Below, in pieces: positions 44,150 through 51,764 of a stretch of 64,000 nt of DNA. Every line of letters begins with the position of its first letter. The first letter of the stretch is position 1. The notes below the pieces were generated by a model. That model saw only the letters and a program-made list of their open reading frames with translations, ran no database searches and had not been told where the DNA came from. Source of the stretch: Pseudomonadota bacterium (GTDB lineage: Bacteria > Pseudomonadota > Alphaproteobacteria > Sphingomonadales > Sphingomonadaceae); NCBI GenBank assembly GCA_023424095.1, contig JAFAEG010000027.1:30544-94543 (forward strand). The letters are read 5' to 3'. A program made the position numbers and the translations under genes.

Positions 44150-44300
44150 GGAATATCCTCTGACGCCTGAACGTCAGGTGGGGACCATGTACGTCGGACC
44201 AGGGCCCGGGCAGGGACAGCCCCCAAGGATGTCTTATCGCCTCAGGGATGTTCGCTAAAGCTCGTACCGGACAGTACCCGTCAGAGCTGAATCTAGGGAC
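44150..44300 (-). ncRNA. ssrS: Probable 6S RNA
   Basis: The 179-bp gap between zapA and the 5-formyl-THF ligase gene is the conserved site of 6S RNA in proteobacteria. On the minus strand, CTCTGACG (complement of 44279-44286) pairs with CGTCAGAG (complement of 44158-44165), a perfect 8-bp closing stem about 130 nt apart, and there are inner GC-rich stems such as CCCTGAGG with CCTTGGGG. 6S RNA binds the housekeeping RNA polymerase in stationary phase. Exact ends are estimated. Confidence 0.68.
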
Positions 44301-44314
44301 TGCGCCGCCAATCC

Positions 44315-44632
44315 TCAAGAGCGCGCGCGGGCTTCGGCGCGTGCCGCGAGCGCCTCGACCCGTGAGGCGAGTGCCTCCAACGCCTCGGCGACCTTTGTGT
44401 CCGGCGGCGGGGGCGGCAATTCCTTGCCCTGCTGCACATCCTTGATGTCGTCGGCGAGCATCAAGGCGGTGAACAGCAATTGCCGCGATTCGCCGAGATT
44501 GCCGAGCGCGGCGGCGGCATCGCGCGCGCGCCGGTCGACCAAAGCCGCGACCGAGCGCAAATGCTCCTCCTCGCCGTCACGGCAGGCGACCGAATAGCGG
44601 CGGCCGGCCACGTCGATGTCGATATTGGCCAT
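44315..44632 (-). CDS. zapA: Cell division protein ZapA
   Basis: 105 residues. The N-terminal domain I-D-V-A-G-R-R-Y-S-V-A-C and E-E-E-H-L-R are the ZapA pattern, followed by a coiled coil (R-Q-L-L-F-T-A-L-M-L-A-D-D and the Ala/Glu/Arg-rich tail). ZapA bundles FtsZ filaments. ATG 44632 overlaps the stop of the upstream small gene by one base (TGATG). Confidence 0.93.
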   Translation of the reverse strand: MANIDIDVAGRRYSVACRDGEEEHLRSVAALVDRRARDAAAALGNLGESRQLLFTALMLADDIKDVQQGKELPPPPPDTKVAEALEALASRVEALAARAEARARS

Positions 44633-44856
44633 CAGGCGGCCTCCTCGGGCTGTCGTTCGAGCAGCGAGTCGATCTCGCCGATCGCACTCTCGACTCGATT
44701 GCGCAGGAGGAAATGGGCCTCCTTGAGGCGCGCCAATTCCTCGATTTCCTTGGGTGGGGGCGAATCGGCGCTCAAGGCGGCGTCGAGTCGGCCAAGCGCC
44801 CGATCGATCCGGGCGAGGGCGTCGCGGGTCCGCTGGTCTTGCATAAGCATGGCCAT
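44632..44856 (-). CDS. Small coiled-coil protein upstream of zapA (DUF4164-like)
   Basis: About 74 residues, almost all helical: R-D-A-L-A-R-I-D-R-A-L-G-R-L-D-A-A-L and a second heptad stretch L-K-E-A-H-F-L-L-R-N-R-V-E. A small coiled-coil protein of this kind precedes zapA in many alphaproteobacteria and may act with it. Start choice is open (ATG 44856, 44850 or 44844) because no strong ribosome site is visible. Confidence 0.78.
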   Translation of the reverse strand: MAMLMQDQRTRDALARIDRALGRLDAALSADSPPPKEIEELARLKEAHFLLRNRVESAIGEIDSLLERQPEEAA

Positions 44857-44971
44857 AGCATGGCTGTTCGGCCCGGCAAGCCGGGTCCCAAGGTTGACGC
44901 ACCCGGCCCCGCCGATAAAGGGAGGCAACCTTCCTGCGCGCTTCTGTGGCGCCGCCAGACCGGGATCCTAA

Positions 44972-46969
44972 ATGACCGCCGAACCACGGTTGCTCGCCAA
45001 CGCTATTCGCGCACTTGCAATGGATGCGGTCCAGGCCGCCAATTCCGGCCATCCGGGCATGCCGATGGGCATGGCCGACGCCGCCACGATCCTGTGGACA
45101 GAATATCTGAAGCACGATCCTGCCGATCCGAAATGGCCGGACCGCGACCGCTTCGTGCTGTCGGCCGGGCATGGCTCGATGCTGATCTACGCGCTTCTGC
45201 ACCTCACCGGGTACGAGCGGCCGACGATCGACGACATTCGCGATTTCCGGAAGGTCGGCAGCCCCTGCGCCGGCCACCCCGAGAACTTCATGCTCGACGG
45301 CGTCGAGGTCACGACCGGGCCGCTAGGGCAGGGCGTGGCGATGGCGGTCGGCCTCGCAATCGCCGAGCGGCATCTGAATGCGGGCTTCGGCGACGATTTG
45401 GTCGATCATCACACCTGGGTGATCGCCGGTGACGGCTGCCTGATGGAGGGCATCAATCACGAGGCGGCGGGCCTGGCCGGGCATCTGAAACTCGGCCGGC
45501 TGAACGTGATCTGGGACGACAATCGCATCACCATCGACGGCGACACGGATCTGTCGACCAGCGAGGATATCGAGGCGCGCTATATTGCTTATGGCTGGCA
45601 CGTCGTGCGCTGCGACGGCCATGATTTCGCCAGCATCCGCGCCGCTTATGACGAAGCGCTGGCCGATCCGCGCCCGTCGCTGATCGCCTGCCGCACGATC
45701 ATCGGCAAGGGCGCGCCGAACAAGCAGGGCACGTCGGCGACTCACGGCGCCGCGCTGGGTGACGACGAAGTGGCCGCGGCCCGCACGGAACTCGGCTGGG
45801 ACGCCGCGCCCTTCGACATTCCAGCGCCGATTGCGGACGCCTGGCGCGCGGCCGGCAAGCGCACGCAGGGCGATCGCGCCGCCTGGCAGAGCCGGCTCGC
45901 AAACGCTTCGAACGGCGCCGAATTCTCCCGCCGGATGCGCGGTGAACTGCCGGCCGGCGACGCGGTCGCCAGCGGCCTCGCCGCGCTCTGTGCCGAGCCG
46001 AAGAAGATGGCGACGCGCAAGGCTTCCGAAGCGGTGCTGAACGTGCTCGCGGCGGACATTCCCGAGTTGGTCGGCGGCTCGGCCGATCTCACCGGTTCGA
46101 ACAACACCAAGGCCAAGTCGCAGGCGCCGCTGACCGCCGACGATTATGGCGGGCGTTACATTTATTACGGCATCCGCGAATTCGGCATGGCCGCGGCGAT
46201 GAACGGCATGGCGCTGCACGGCGGGGTCATTCCCTATGGCGGCACCTTCCTGGTCTTCGCCGATTACGCCCGGCCCGCGATCCGTCTCTCCGCCCTTCAG
46301 GGTGCGCATGCCATCTACGTGATGACGCACGATTCGATCGGCCTGGGTGAGGATGGCCCGACCCATCAGCCGATCGAGCATTTGCAGAGCCTGCGGGTGA
46401 TGCCGAACCTCGACGTCTATCGCCCCTGCGACCTGACCGAGACGGCGGAATGCTGGTCGCTCGCGCTGGCCCGCAACGACCGGCCGGCCTTGCTGGCGCT
46501 GACCCGGCAGGATCTGCCGTCGCAGCGAACCGGCGGCGAGAATCTCAGTGCCCGCGGCGCCTATCGCCTTCGCGCCGCTTTGGCCGAGCGCAAGGTGATC
46601 CTGCTCGCCACCGGCAGCGAGGTGAGCATCGCCACCGAAATCGCCGGACGGCTGGAAGATCGCGGCATCGGTACCGATGTCGTCTCGATGCCCAGCACCG
46701 AATTGTTCGACGAGCAGGACGCGGCCTATCGCGAGGACATTCTGCCCGACGTCTCCAACCGCCAGATCCTGCGCGTCTCGATCGAGGCGGGGACGACGAT
46801 CGGCTGGGAACGCTATACCGGCCTGCACGGCCTGAAGTTCGGCATCGACCGCTTCGGCGCGTCGGGGCCTGCCGCCGACCTTTACGAGAGATTCGGGCTG
46901 ACCGCGGACGCGATCACGCCCCAGATCATTGCGAAACTTGACCAGTACGCCGCCGAGCGCGCTGGCTGA
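44972..46969 (+). CDS. tkt: Transketolase
   Basis: 665 residues, full length. Thiamine diphosphate binding: G-D-G-C-L-M-E-G-I and N-V-I-W-D-D-N-R near 155-185; the G-H-P-G-M-P substrate loop and the H-G-S-M motif come earlier. It transfers two-carbon units in the pentose phosphate pathway. It begins a plus-strand run with gap and pgk, 19 bp before gap, and diverges from zapA. Confidence 0.97.
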   Translation: MTAEPRLLANAIRALAMDAVQAANSGHPGMPMGMADAATILWTEYLKHDPADPKWPDRDRFVLSAGHGSMLIYALLHLTGYERPTIDDIRDFRKVGSPCAGHPENFMLDGVEVTTGPLGQGVAMAVGLAIAERHLNAGFGDDLVDHHTWVIAGDGCLMEGINHEAAGLAGHLKLGRLNVIWDDNRITIDGDTDLSTSEDIEARYIAYGWHVVRCDGHDFASIRAAYDEALADPRPSLIACRTIIGKGAPNKQGTSATHGAALGDDEVAAARTELGWDAAPFDIPAPIADAWRAAGKRTQGDRAAWQSRLANASNGAEFSRRMRGELPAGDAVASGLAALCAEPKKMATRKASEAVLNVLAADIPELVGGSADLTGSNNTKAKSQAPLTADDYGGRYIYYGIREFGMAAAMNGMALHGGVIPYGGTFLVFADYARPAIRLSALQGAHAIYVMTHDSIGLGEDGPTHQPIEHLQSLRVMPNLDVYRPCDLTETAECWSLALARNDRPALLALTRQDLPSQRTGGENLSARGAYRLRAALAERKVILLATGSEVSIATEIAGRLEDRGIGTDVVSMPSTELFDEQDAAYREDILPDVSNRQILRVSIEAGTTIGWERYTGLHGLKFGIDRFGASGPAADLYERFGLTADAITPQIIAKLDQYAAERAG

Positions 46970-46988
46970 ATCCAAGGAGTTTGACGAC

Positions 46989-47993
46989 ATGACGAAGGTT
47001 GCCATCAACGGTTTCGGGCGGATCGGCCGCCTTGTGGCGCGTGCGATCCTCGAGCGGCCGGATTGCGGCCTCGAGCTGGTCGCGATCAACGATCTGGCCG
47101 ATGCCAAGTCGAACGCCATGCTGTTCAAGCGCGACAGCGTGCACGGCCCCTATCCGGGCGAGGTGAAGGCGGACGGCGACGATTTGATCATCGACGGCAA
47201 GCGCATCAAGGTCACCGCCGAGCGGGACCCTGCGAACCTGCCGCACGCCGCCAACGGCGTCGAGATCGCGCTGGAATGCACCGGTTTCTTCACCGACCGC
47301 GCGAGCGCTCAGAAGCATATCGATGCGGGCGCGAAGAAGGTGCTGATCTCGGCCCCGGCCAAGGGTGTCGATCTCACCGTCGTCTACGGCGTCAACCACG
47401 ACAAGATCGAGGCCGGCCACACGATCGTTTCCAACGCGTCGTGCACCACCAACTGCCTGGCCCCCGTCGCCAAGGTGCTGAATGACAGCGTCGGCATCGA
47501 GCGCGGCCTGATGACCACGGTCCACGCTTACACCAACGATCAGAAGATCCTGGACCAGATCCACCCGGACATGCGCCGCGCCCGCGCCGCCGGCATGTCG
47601 ATGATCCCGACCACCACCGGCGCCGCCCGCGCGGTCGCCGAGGTGCTGCCGGAGCTGAAGGGCAAGCTGGACGGTTCCGCGATCCGCGTGCCGACGCCGA
47701 ACGTCAGCCTGATCGACCTGACCTTCACGCCGAGCCGCGACACCAGTGCCGAGGAGCTGAATGCGATCCTGAAGGCGGCCGCCGAAGGCCCGCTGAAGGG
47801 CGTGCTGGCCTACACCGACGAGCCGCTCGTCTCGATCGACCTCAACCACGTCCCGGCCAGCTCGACGATCGACAGCCTGGAAACCACGGTGCTTGAGGGC
47901 AAGCTCGCCCGCGTGGTCAGCTGGTATGACAATGAATGGGGCTTCTCGAACCGCATGGTCGACACCGCCGGCGCGATGGCGAAGCTGGGCTGA
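46989..47993 (+). CDS. gap: Glyceraldehyde-3-phosphate dehydrogenase, type I
   Basis: 334 residues. NAD fold N-G-F-G-R-I-G-R-L-V at the start and the catalytic segment S-N-A-S-C-T-T-N-C-L-A-P with active-site Cys; W-Y-D-N-E-W-G-F-S-N-R is the C-terminal signature. ATG 46989 was chosen; a longer frame upstream lies in tkt. It oxidises glyceraldehyde-3-phosphate in glycolysis. Confidence 0.97.
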   Translation: MTKVAINGFGRIGRLVARAILERPDCGLELVAINDLADAKSNAMLFKRDSVHGPYPGEVKADGDDLIIDGKRIKVTAERDPANLPHAANGVEIALECTGFFTDRASAQKHIDAGAKKVLISAPAKGVDLTVVYGVNHDKIEAGHTIVSNASCTTNCLAPVAKVLNDSVGIERGLMTTVHAYTNDQKILDQIHPDMRRARAAGMSMIPTTTGAARAVAEVLPELKGKLDGSAIRVPTPNVSLIDLTFTPSRDTSAEELNAILKAAAEGPLKGVLAYTDEPLVSIDLNHVPASSTIDSLETTVLEGKLARVVSWYDNEWGFSNRMVDTAGAMAKLG

Positions 47994-48002
47994 TCCGGAT
48001 GA

Positions 48003-48032
48003 TTGTCATCCCCGCTTTGGCGGGGATGACAA
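48003..48032. repeat. Perfect hairpin between gap and pgk
   Basis: TTGTCATCCCCGC (48003-48015), loop TTTG, GCGGGGATGACAA (48020-48032): a perfect 13-bp stem, related to the GTCATCC palindromes at 28335. It lies 10 bp after the gap stop and could set the gap:pgk mRNA ratio by blocking exonucleases or partly stopping transcription. Confidence 0.85.
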
Positions 48033-48045
48033 GGAAGTGAGTGAC

Positions 48046-49245
48046 ATGACCGCGTTCAAAACCCTCGACGATATCGGCGACGTTCACGGCAAGCGCGTGC
48101 TCGTGCGCGTGGATCTGAACGTGCCGATGGCGGATGGCGCGGTCACCGACGATACGCGGCTGCGCGCCACGCTGCCGACCGTGACCGAATTGGCGGACAA
48201 GGGCGCGATCGTGCTTTTGCTCGCCCATTTCGGCCGGCCGAAGGGCAACAAGCAGCCCGGCATGTCGCTGTCGATCGTGACGCGCCCTTACGAGCAGGTG
48301 CTCGGGCGCACGGTCGGGTTCATCGGCGACTGCATGGGCGATCTGGCCAGCCAATATGTCGGCATGATGCAGCCCGGCGATATCGCGATCCTGGAAAATA
48401 CCCGCTTCCACGCCGGGGAGGAGAAGAACGACCCGGCGCTGGCGCAGGGCATGGCCGCGATCGGCGACTATTACGTCAACGACGCCTTCTCCGCCGCGCA
48501 TCGCGCCCACGCCTCGACCGAAGGGATCGCGCATCTGCTGCCGAGCTTCGCCGGGCGGGCGATGGAGAAGGAACTGAATGCGCTCGAGCAGGCGCTCGGC
48601 AACCCCGAGCGGCCGGTCGCCGCGGTCGTCGGCGGGGCGAAGGTTTCGACCAAGCTCGACGTGCTGACGAACCTCGTCGGCAAGGTCGATCATCTGATCA
48701 TCGGCGGCGGCATGGCCAATACCTTCCTCGCCGCGCGCGGCGTGAAGGTCGGCAAGTCTTTGTGCGAGCATGATCTGGCCGCCACCGCCGAGCAGATATT
48801 GGACGCGGCGGACAAGGCGAATTGCACCGTCCATCTGCCCTATGACGTGGTGGTGGCGAAGGAATTCGCCGCCAACCCGCCGAGCTTGCGCACCTGCAAC
48901 GTCCACGAGGTCGCCGAGGACGAGATGATCCTCGACGTCGGTCCCGCCGCGGTCGAGGCGCTGGCCGACGCGATCAAGAATTGCCGCACGCTCGTCTGGA
49001 ACGGGCCGCTCGGCGCCTTCGAGACGCCGCCATTCGACGCCGCCACCGTGGCGCTCGCCCGCACCGCCGCGGCGCTGACCCAGGAAGGCAGCCTGGTTTC
49101 CGTGGCCGGTGGCGGCGACACGGTCGCGGCGCTCAATCATGCCGGCGTGGCGGACGATTTCACCTTCGTCTCGACTGCCGGCGGCGCGTTCCTGGAGTGG
49201 ATGGAAGGCAAGGAATTGCCGGGCGTGAGGGCGCTCCAGCGCTGA
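48046..49245 (+). CDS. pgk: Phosphoglycerate kinase
   Basis: 399 residues. R-V-D-L-N-V-P (residue about 20), G-R-P-K-G near 60, V-G-G-A-K-V-S-T-K near 190 and the nucleotide loop V-A-G-G-G-D-T-V-A near 350 are the conserved Pgk motifs. ATG 48046 has AAGGA 10 bases upstream. It makes ATP from 1,3-bisphosphoglycerate, downstream of gap. Confidence 0.97.
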   Translation: MTAFKTLDDIGDVHGKRVLVRVDLNVPMADGAVTDDTRLRATLPTVTELADKGAIVLLLAHFGRPKGNKQPGMSLSIVTRPYEQVLGRTVGFIGDCMGDLASQYVGMMQPGDIAILENTRFHAGEEKNDPALAQGMAAIGDYYVNDAFSAAHRAHASTEGIAHLLPSFAGRAMEKELNALEQALGNPERPVAAVVGGAKVSTKLDVLTNLVGKVDHLIIGGGMANTFLAARGVKVGKSLCEHDLAATAEQILDAADKANCTVHLPYDVVVAKEFAANPPSLRTCNVHEVAEDEMILDVGPAAVEALADAIKNCRTLVWNGPLGAFETPPFDAATVALARTAAALTQEGSLVSVAGGGDTVAALNHAGVADDFTFVSTAGGAFLEWMEGKELPGVRALQR

Positions 49246-49248
49246 GCC

Positions 49249-50157
49249 ATGATGTTTCTGCTCCTCGCATCGACGCCGACCCTGGAGGCGCCACGCGAAC
49301 CGATGCTTCCGCCTGCGGTGCGGGCGGTGATCGACCAGGCGACGGCCAGTGGCGACGCGTCGGCAGTGGCCGCAGTGGTGCGCTTCGCCATCGCCGCGCA
49401 TCCTGCGGCGCGGGATGAAATCGAGGCGCTGCACAGCGGCTTCCTGGCGGCGCGCGCGGCGAGCGAGCAGGCGCAGCAGGCGGAGCGGCGAGCCGAACTG
49501 GCCCGCTCCGGCCTGTTCGATCATTGGCAGGGGCAGGCCGAGCTCGGCGCCGTCCGCGCCACCGGCAGTAGCGACCATCTTGGCCTGTTCGCCGCGCTGT
49601 CCGGCAAGCGTGAGGGCATTGCCTGGAGCCATCGGCTGGATGGCCGGATCGAAATTCAGGAATCCAACGGGGTGCGCACCGTCGATCGCGCCAGCGGCCG
49701 CTGGCAGCCGCGCCGGCAATTCGGCACGCGCACTTATGCTTATGGCCTCGCCCAGTTCGAGCGCGATCCGCTGGTCAGCGTAGATGCGCGCTACACCGCC
49801 GCGCTCGGCGCCGGTTACCGGCTGGTCGGCGAGCGCAATTTGCAGGTCGAGATCGAGGGCGGTCCCGCCTTCCGCCACACCGATGTGCGCGCCGGCGATC
49901 CGTTCGGCTCGCTGGCGGGGCGGGCTTCGCTCGATCTGACCTGGCGCGTCGCCCCGCGCGTCTCCCTGAAGCAGACCGGCACGTTGTTCATCGACCGCGA
50001 CAATGGCAACGGCCAGGCGGTCACAGCGCTCGACACCCGCCTGCTTGGCCCGCTCAGCATGCGCCTGTCCTACGACGTGCGTTATGAGGAAGACGTGCTG
50101 CGCGGGATCGACCGCCTCGACACGACGAGCCGCGCGACGCTCATCGTCGGATTTTGA
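49249..50157 (+). CDS. DUF481-type outer-membrane protein
   Basis: 302 residues. A hydrophobic start is followed by an Ala-rich helical region (about 20-85), then the DUF481 barrel with D-R-A-S-G-R-W, Q-F-G-T-R-T-Y-A-Y-G-L-A-Q-F-E-R-D, A-A-L-G-A-G-Y-R-L-V and a terminal Phe. The family (YdiY-like) sits in the outer membrane; its role is not known. It starts 3 bp after pgk, so it is probably read with the glycolysis genes. Confidence 0.82.
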   Translation: MMFLLLASTPTLEAPREPMLPPAVRAVIDQATASGDASAVAAVVRFAIAAHPAARDEIEALHSGFLAARAASEQAQQAERRAELARSGLFDHWQGQAELGAVRATGSSDHLGLFAALSGKREGIAWSHRLDGRIEIQESNGVRTVDRASGRWQPRRQFGTRTYAYGLAQFERDPLVSVDARYTAALGAGYRLVGERNLQVEIEGGPAFRHTDVRAGDPFGSLAGRASLDLTWRVAPRVSLKQTGTLFIDRDNGNGQAVTALDTRLLGPLSMRLSYDVRYEEDVLRGIDRLDTTSRATLIVGF

Positions 50158-50159
50158 GC

Positions 50160-50855
50160 ATGACGAACGCCCAGCTTCGGCAGGATCCGCTGCAGGCGGC
50201 GAGCCTGTTCGACACACCGTTGATCATCGATACCTACCCCGGCCATGCCGATCTCAACCGGCAGTTGAAGGCGCTGATCCTCGCCCGTCGCGGCGAGGAT
50301 GCGGGCATGCAGGTCTCCAATGTCGGCGGCTGGCATTCGGACACGCGCATGCTCGACTGGGGCGGTGCGCCCGCACTGTCGCTGCTGGAACGGATCATCG
50401 CCGCCGCTGACCATTTCACCGTCGATGTGCGCAGCGACGGCGGCTCGCGCTATCGCTGGTTTCCGGAAATGTGGGCCAACGTCTCCCCGCCCGGCGGCGC
50501 CAACCAATATCACGCCCATCCCGGCTCGTTCTGGTCGGCGGTCTATTATGTCGACGACGGCTATGAAGGATCGACCGATCAAGCGCTGGGTGGCGAGTTG
50601 ATGTTGCTCGATCCGCGCATGCCGGGCGTGGCGATGAATACCCCGGACCTGCGCTTCCGCCGGCCGGGGCAGCGACCGCAACAGGTCGAGAGCCGCCTTC
50701 GGCCGGCGAGCGGCCGCATCGTCATCTTCCCATCCTGGCTCAGCCATGCCGTGCGGCCCTATAAGGGCGACGGGCTTCGCATTTCGATCGCGGTGAATTT
50801 GAGCGCCGTGCCGCTTTCCATCCCCGGCGGCGACCGCCGGCTTCCACAAACCTGA
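50160..50855 (+). CDS. 2-oxoglutarate/Fe(II) oxygenase-like protein (TIGR02466 type), second copy
   Basis: 231 residues. Iron-site pattern N-V-S-P-P-G-G-A-N-Q-Y-H-A-H-P-G-S-F with Y-Y-V-D-D-G after it, and later P-S-W-L-S-H-A-V-R-P-Y followed by R-I-S-I-A-V-N-L. It belongs to the same oxygenase family as the gene at 9.5 kb but differs in sequence. ATG 50160 lies just after the DUF481 stop; TTG 50154 is also in frame. Substrate unknown. Confidence 0.82.
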   Translation: MTNAQLRQDPLQAASLFDTPLIIDTYPGHADLNRQLKALILARRGEDAGMQVSNVGGWHSDTRMLDWGGAPALSLLERIIAAADHFTVDVRSDGGSRYRWFPEMWANVSPPGGANQYHAHPGSFWSAVYYVDDGYEGSTDQALGGELMLLDPRMPGVAMNTPDLRFRRPGQRPQQVESRLRPASGRIVIFPSWLSHAVRPYKGDGLRISIAVNLSAVPLSIPGGDRRLPQT

Positions 50856-50870
50856 CGAGGATTTGAGACC

Positions 50871-51764
50871 ATGACCGACCCGAAAATGACCGCGCAGATT
50901 GAGAGCGGCAACGGCTTCATCGCGGCTTTGGACCAGAGCGGCGGCTCCACCCCCAAGGCTCTGAAGGGCTATGGCATCGAGGAAAGCGCTTATTCCGGCG
51001 ATGACGAGATGTTCGGCCTCATCCACCAGATGCGCAGCCGCATCATCACCTCGCCCGCTTTCGCCGGCGACAAGGTGATCGGCGCGATCTTGTTCGAAAA
51101 GACGATGAACGGCGAGATTGACGGCAAGCCGGTGCCGGAAGTGCTGCGCGGCCGCGGCGTCGTCCCCTTCATCAAGATCGACAAGGGCCTCGAGGACGAG
51201 GCGAACGGCGTCCAGCTGATGAAGCCGATGCCGGAGCTGAACGCGCTCCTCGCCCGCGCCCGCGACCTCGGCGTCTTTGGCACCAAGGAGCGTTCGGTGA
51301 TCAACCTCGCCAATGCCGAGGGCATTGCCGCGATCGTGAAGCAGCAGTTCGAGGTCGGGCAACAGGTGCTCGCCGCCGGGCTGGTGCCGATCATCGAGCC
51401 GGAAGTGAACATCAAGTCGCCGGAGCGCGCCGCGGCCGACGCCATCCTGCTGGCCGAGCTGACCAAGGCGCTCGACGCCATGCCGGGCGATGACAAGGTG
51501 ATGCTGAAGCTCAGCCTGCCGGTCGAGGCGGGCCTGTTCGACAGCCTGGTCGATCATCCCCGCGTGCTTCGCGTCGTCGCTTTGTCGGGCGGCTTCAAGC
51601 GCCCCGAAGCCTGCGCCGAACTGGCGAAGAATCGCGGCGTGATCGCCAGCTTCAGCCGCGCCCTGCTCGAGGATCTCCGCGCCCAGATGAGCGATGAGGA
51701 ATTCGACGCGGCGCTCGGCAGCGCCATCGAGGAAATCTACCAGGCCTCGACCAACAAGGCCTAG
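50871..51764 (+). CDS. Class I fructose-bisphosphate aldolase
   Basis: 297 residues. A-L-D-Q-S-G-G-S-T-P-K-A-L near the N-terminus, F-I-K-I-D-K-G-L in the middle, P-I-I-E-P-E-V and K-L-S-L-P (Schiff-base Lys region) mark the bacterial class I aldolase. The conserved run tkt-gap-pgk-aldolase supports a glycolytic/gluconeogenic role. The 3' end overlaps the convergent radical SAM gene by 4 bases. Confidence 0.94.
   Translation: MTDPKMTAQIESGNGFIAALDQSGGSTPKALKGYGIEESAYSGDDEMFGLIHQMRSRIITSPAFAGDKVIGAILFEKTMNGEIDGKPVPEVLRGRGVVPFIKIDKGLEDEANGVQLMKPMPELNALLARARDLGVFGTKERSVINLANAEGIAAIVKQQFEVGQQVLAAGLVPIIEPEVNIKSPERAAADAILLAELTKALDAMPGDDKVMLKLSLPVEAGLFDSLVDHPRVLRVVALSGGFKRPEACAELAKNRGVIASFSRALLEDLRAQMSDEEFDAALGSAIEEIYQASTNKA

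Noticed and set aside
44136..44318. An N-terminal extension of the 5-formyl-THF ligase
   Set aside because: It has no similarity to the family and covers the 6S RNA region; ATG 44135 fits the usual length.
45323..47128. A 601-codon open frame on the minus strand
   Set aside because: Antisense of tkt; no domain is recognisable.
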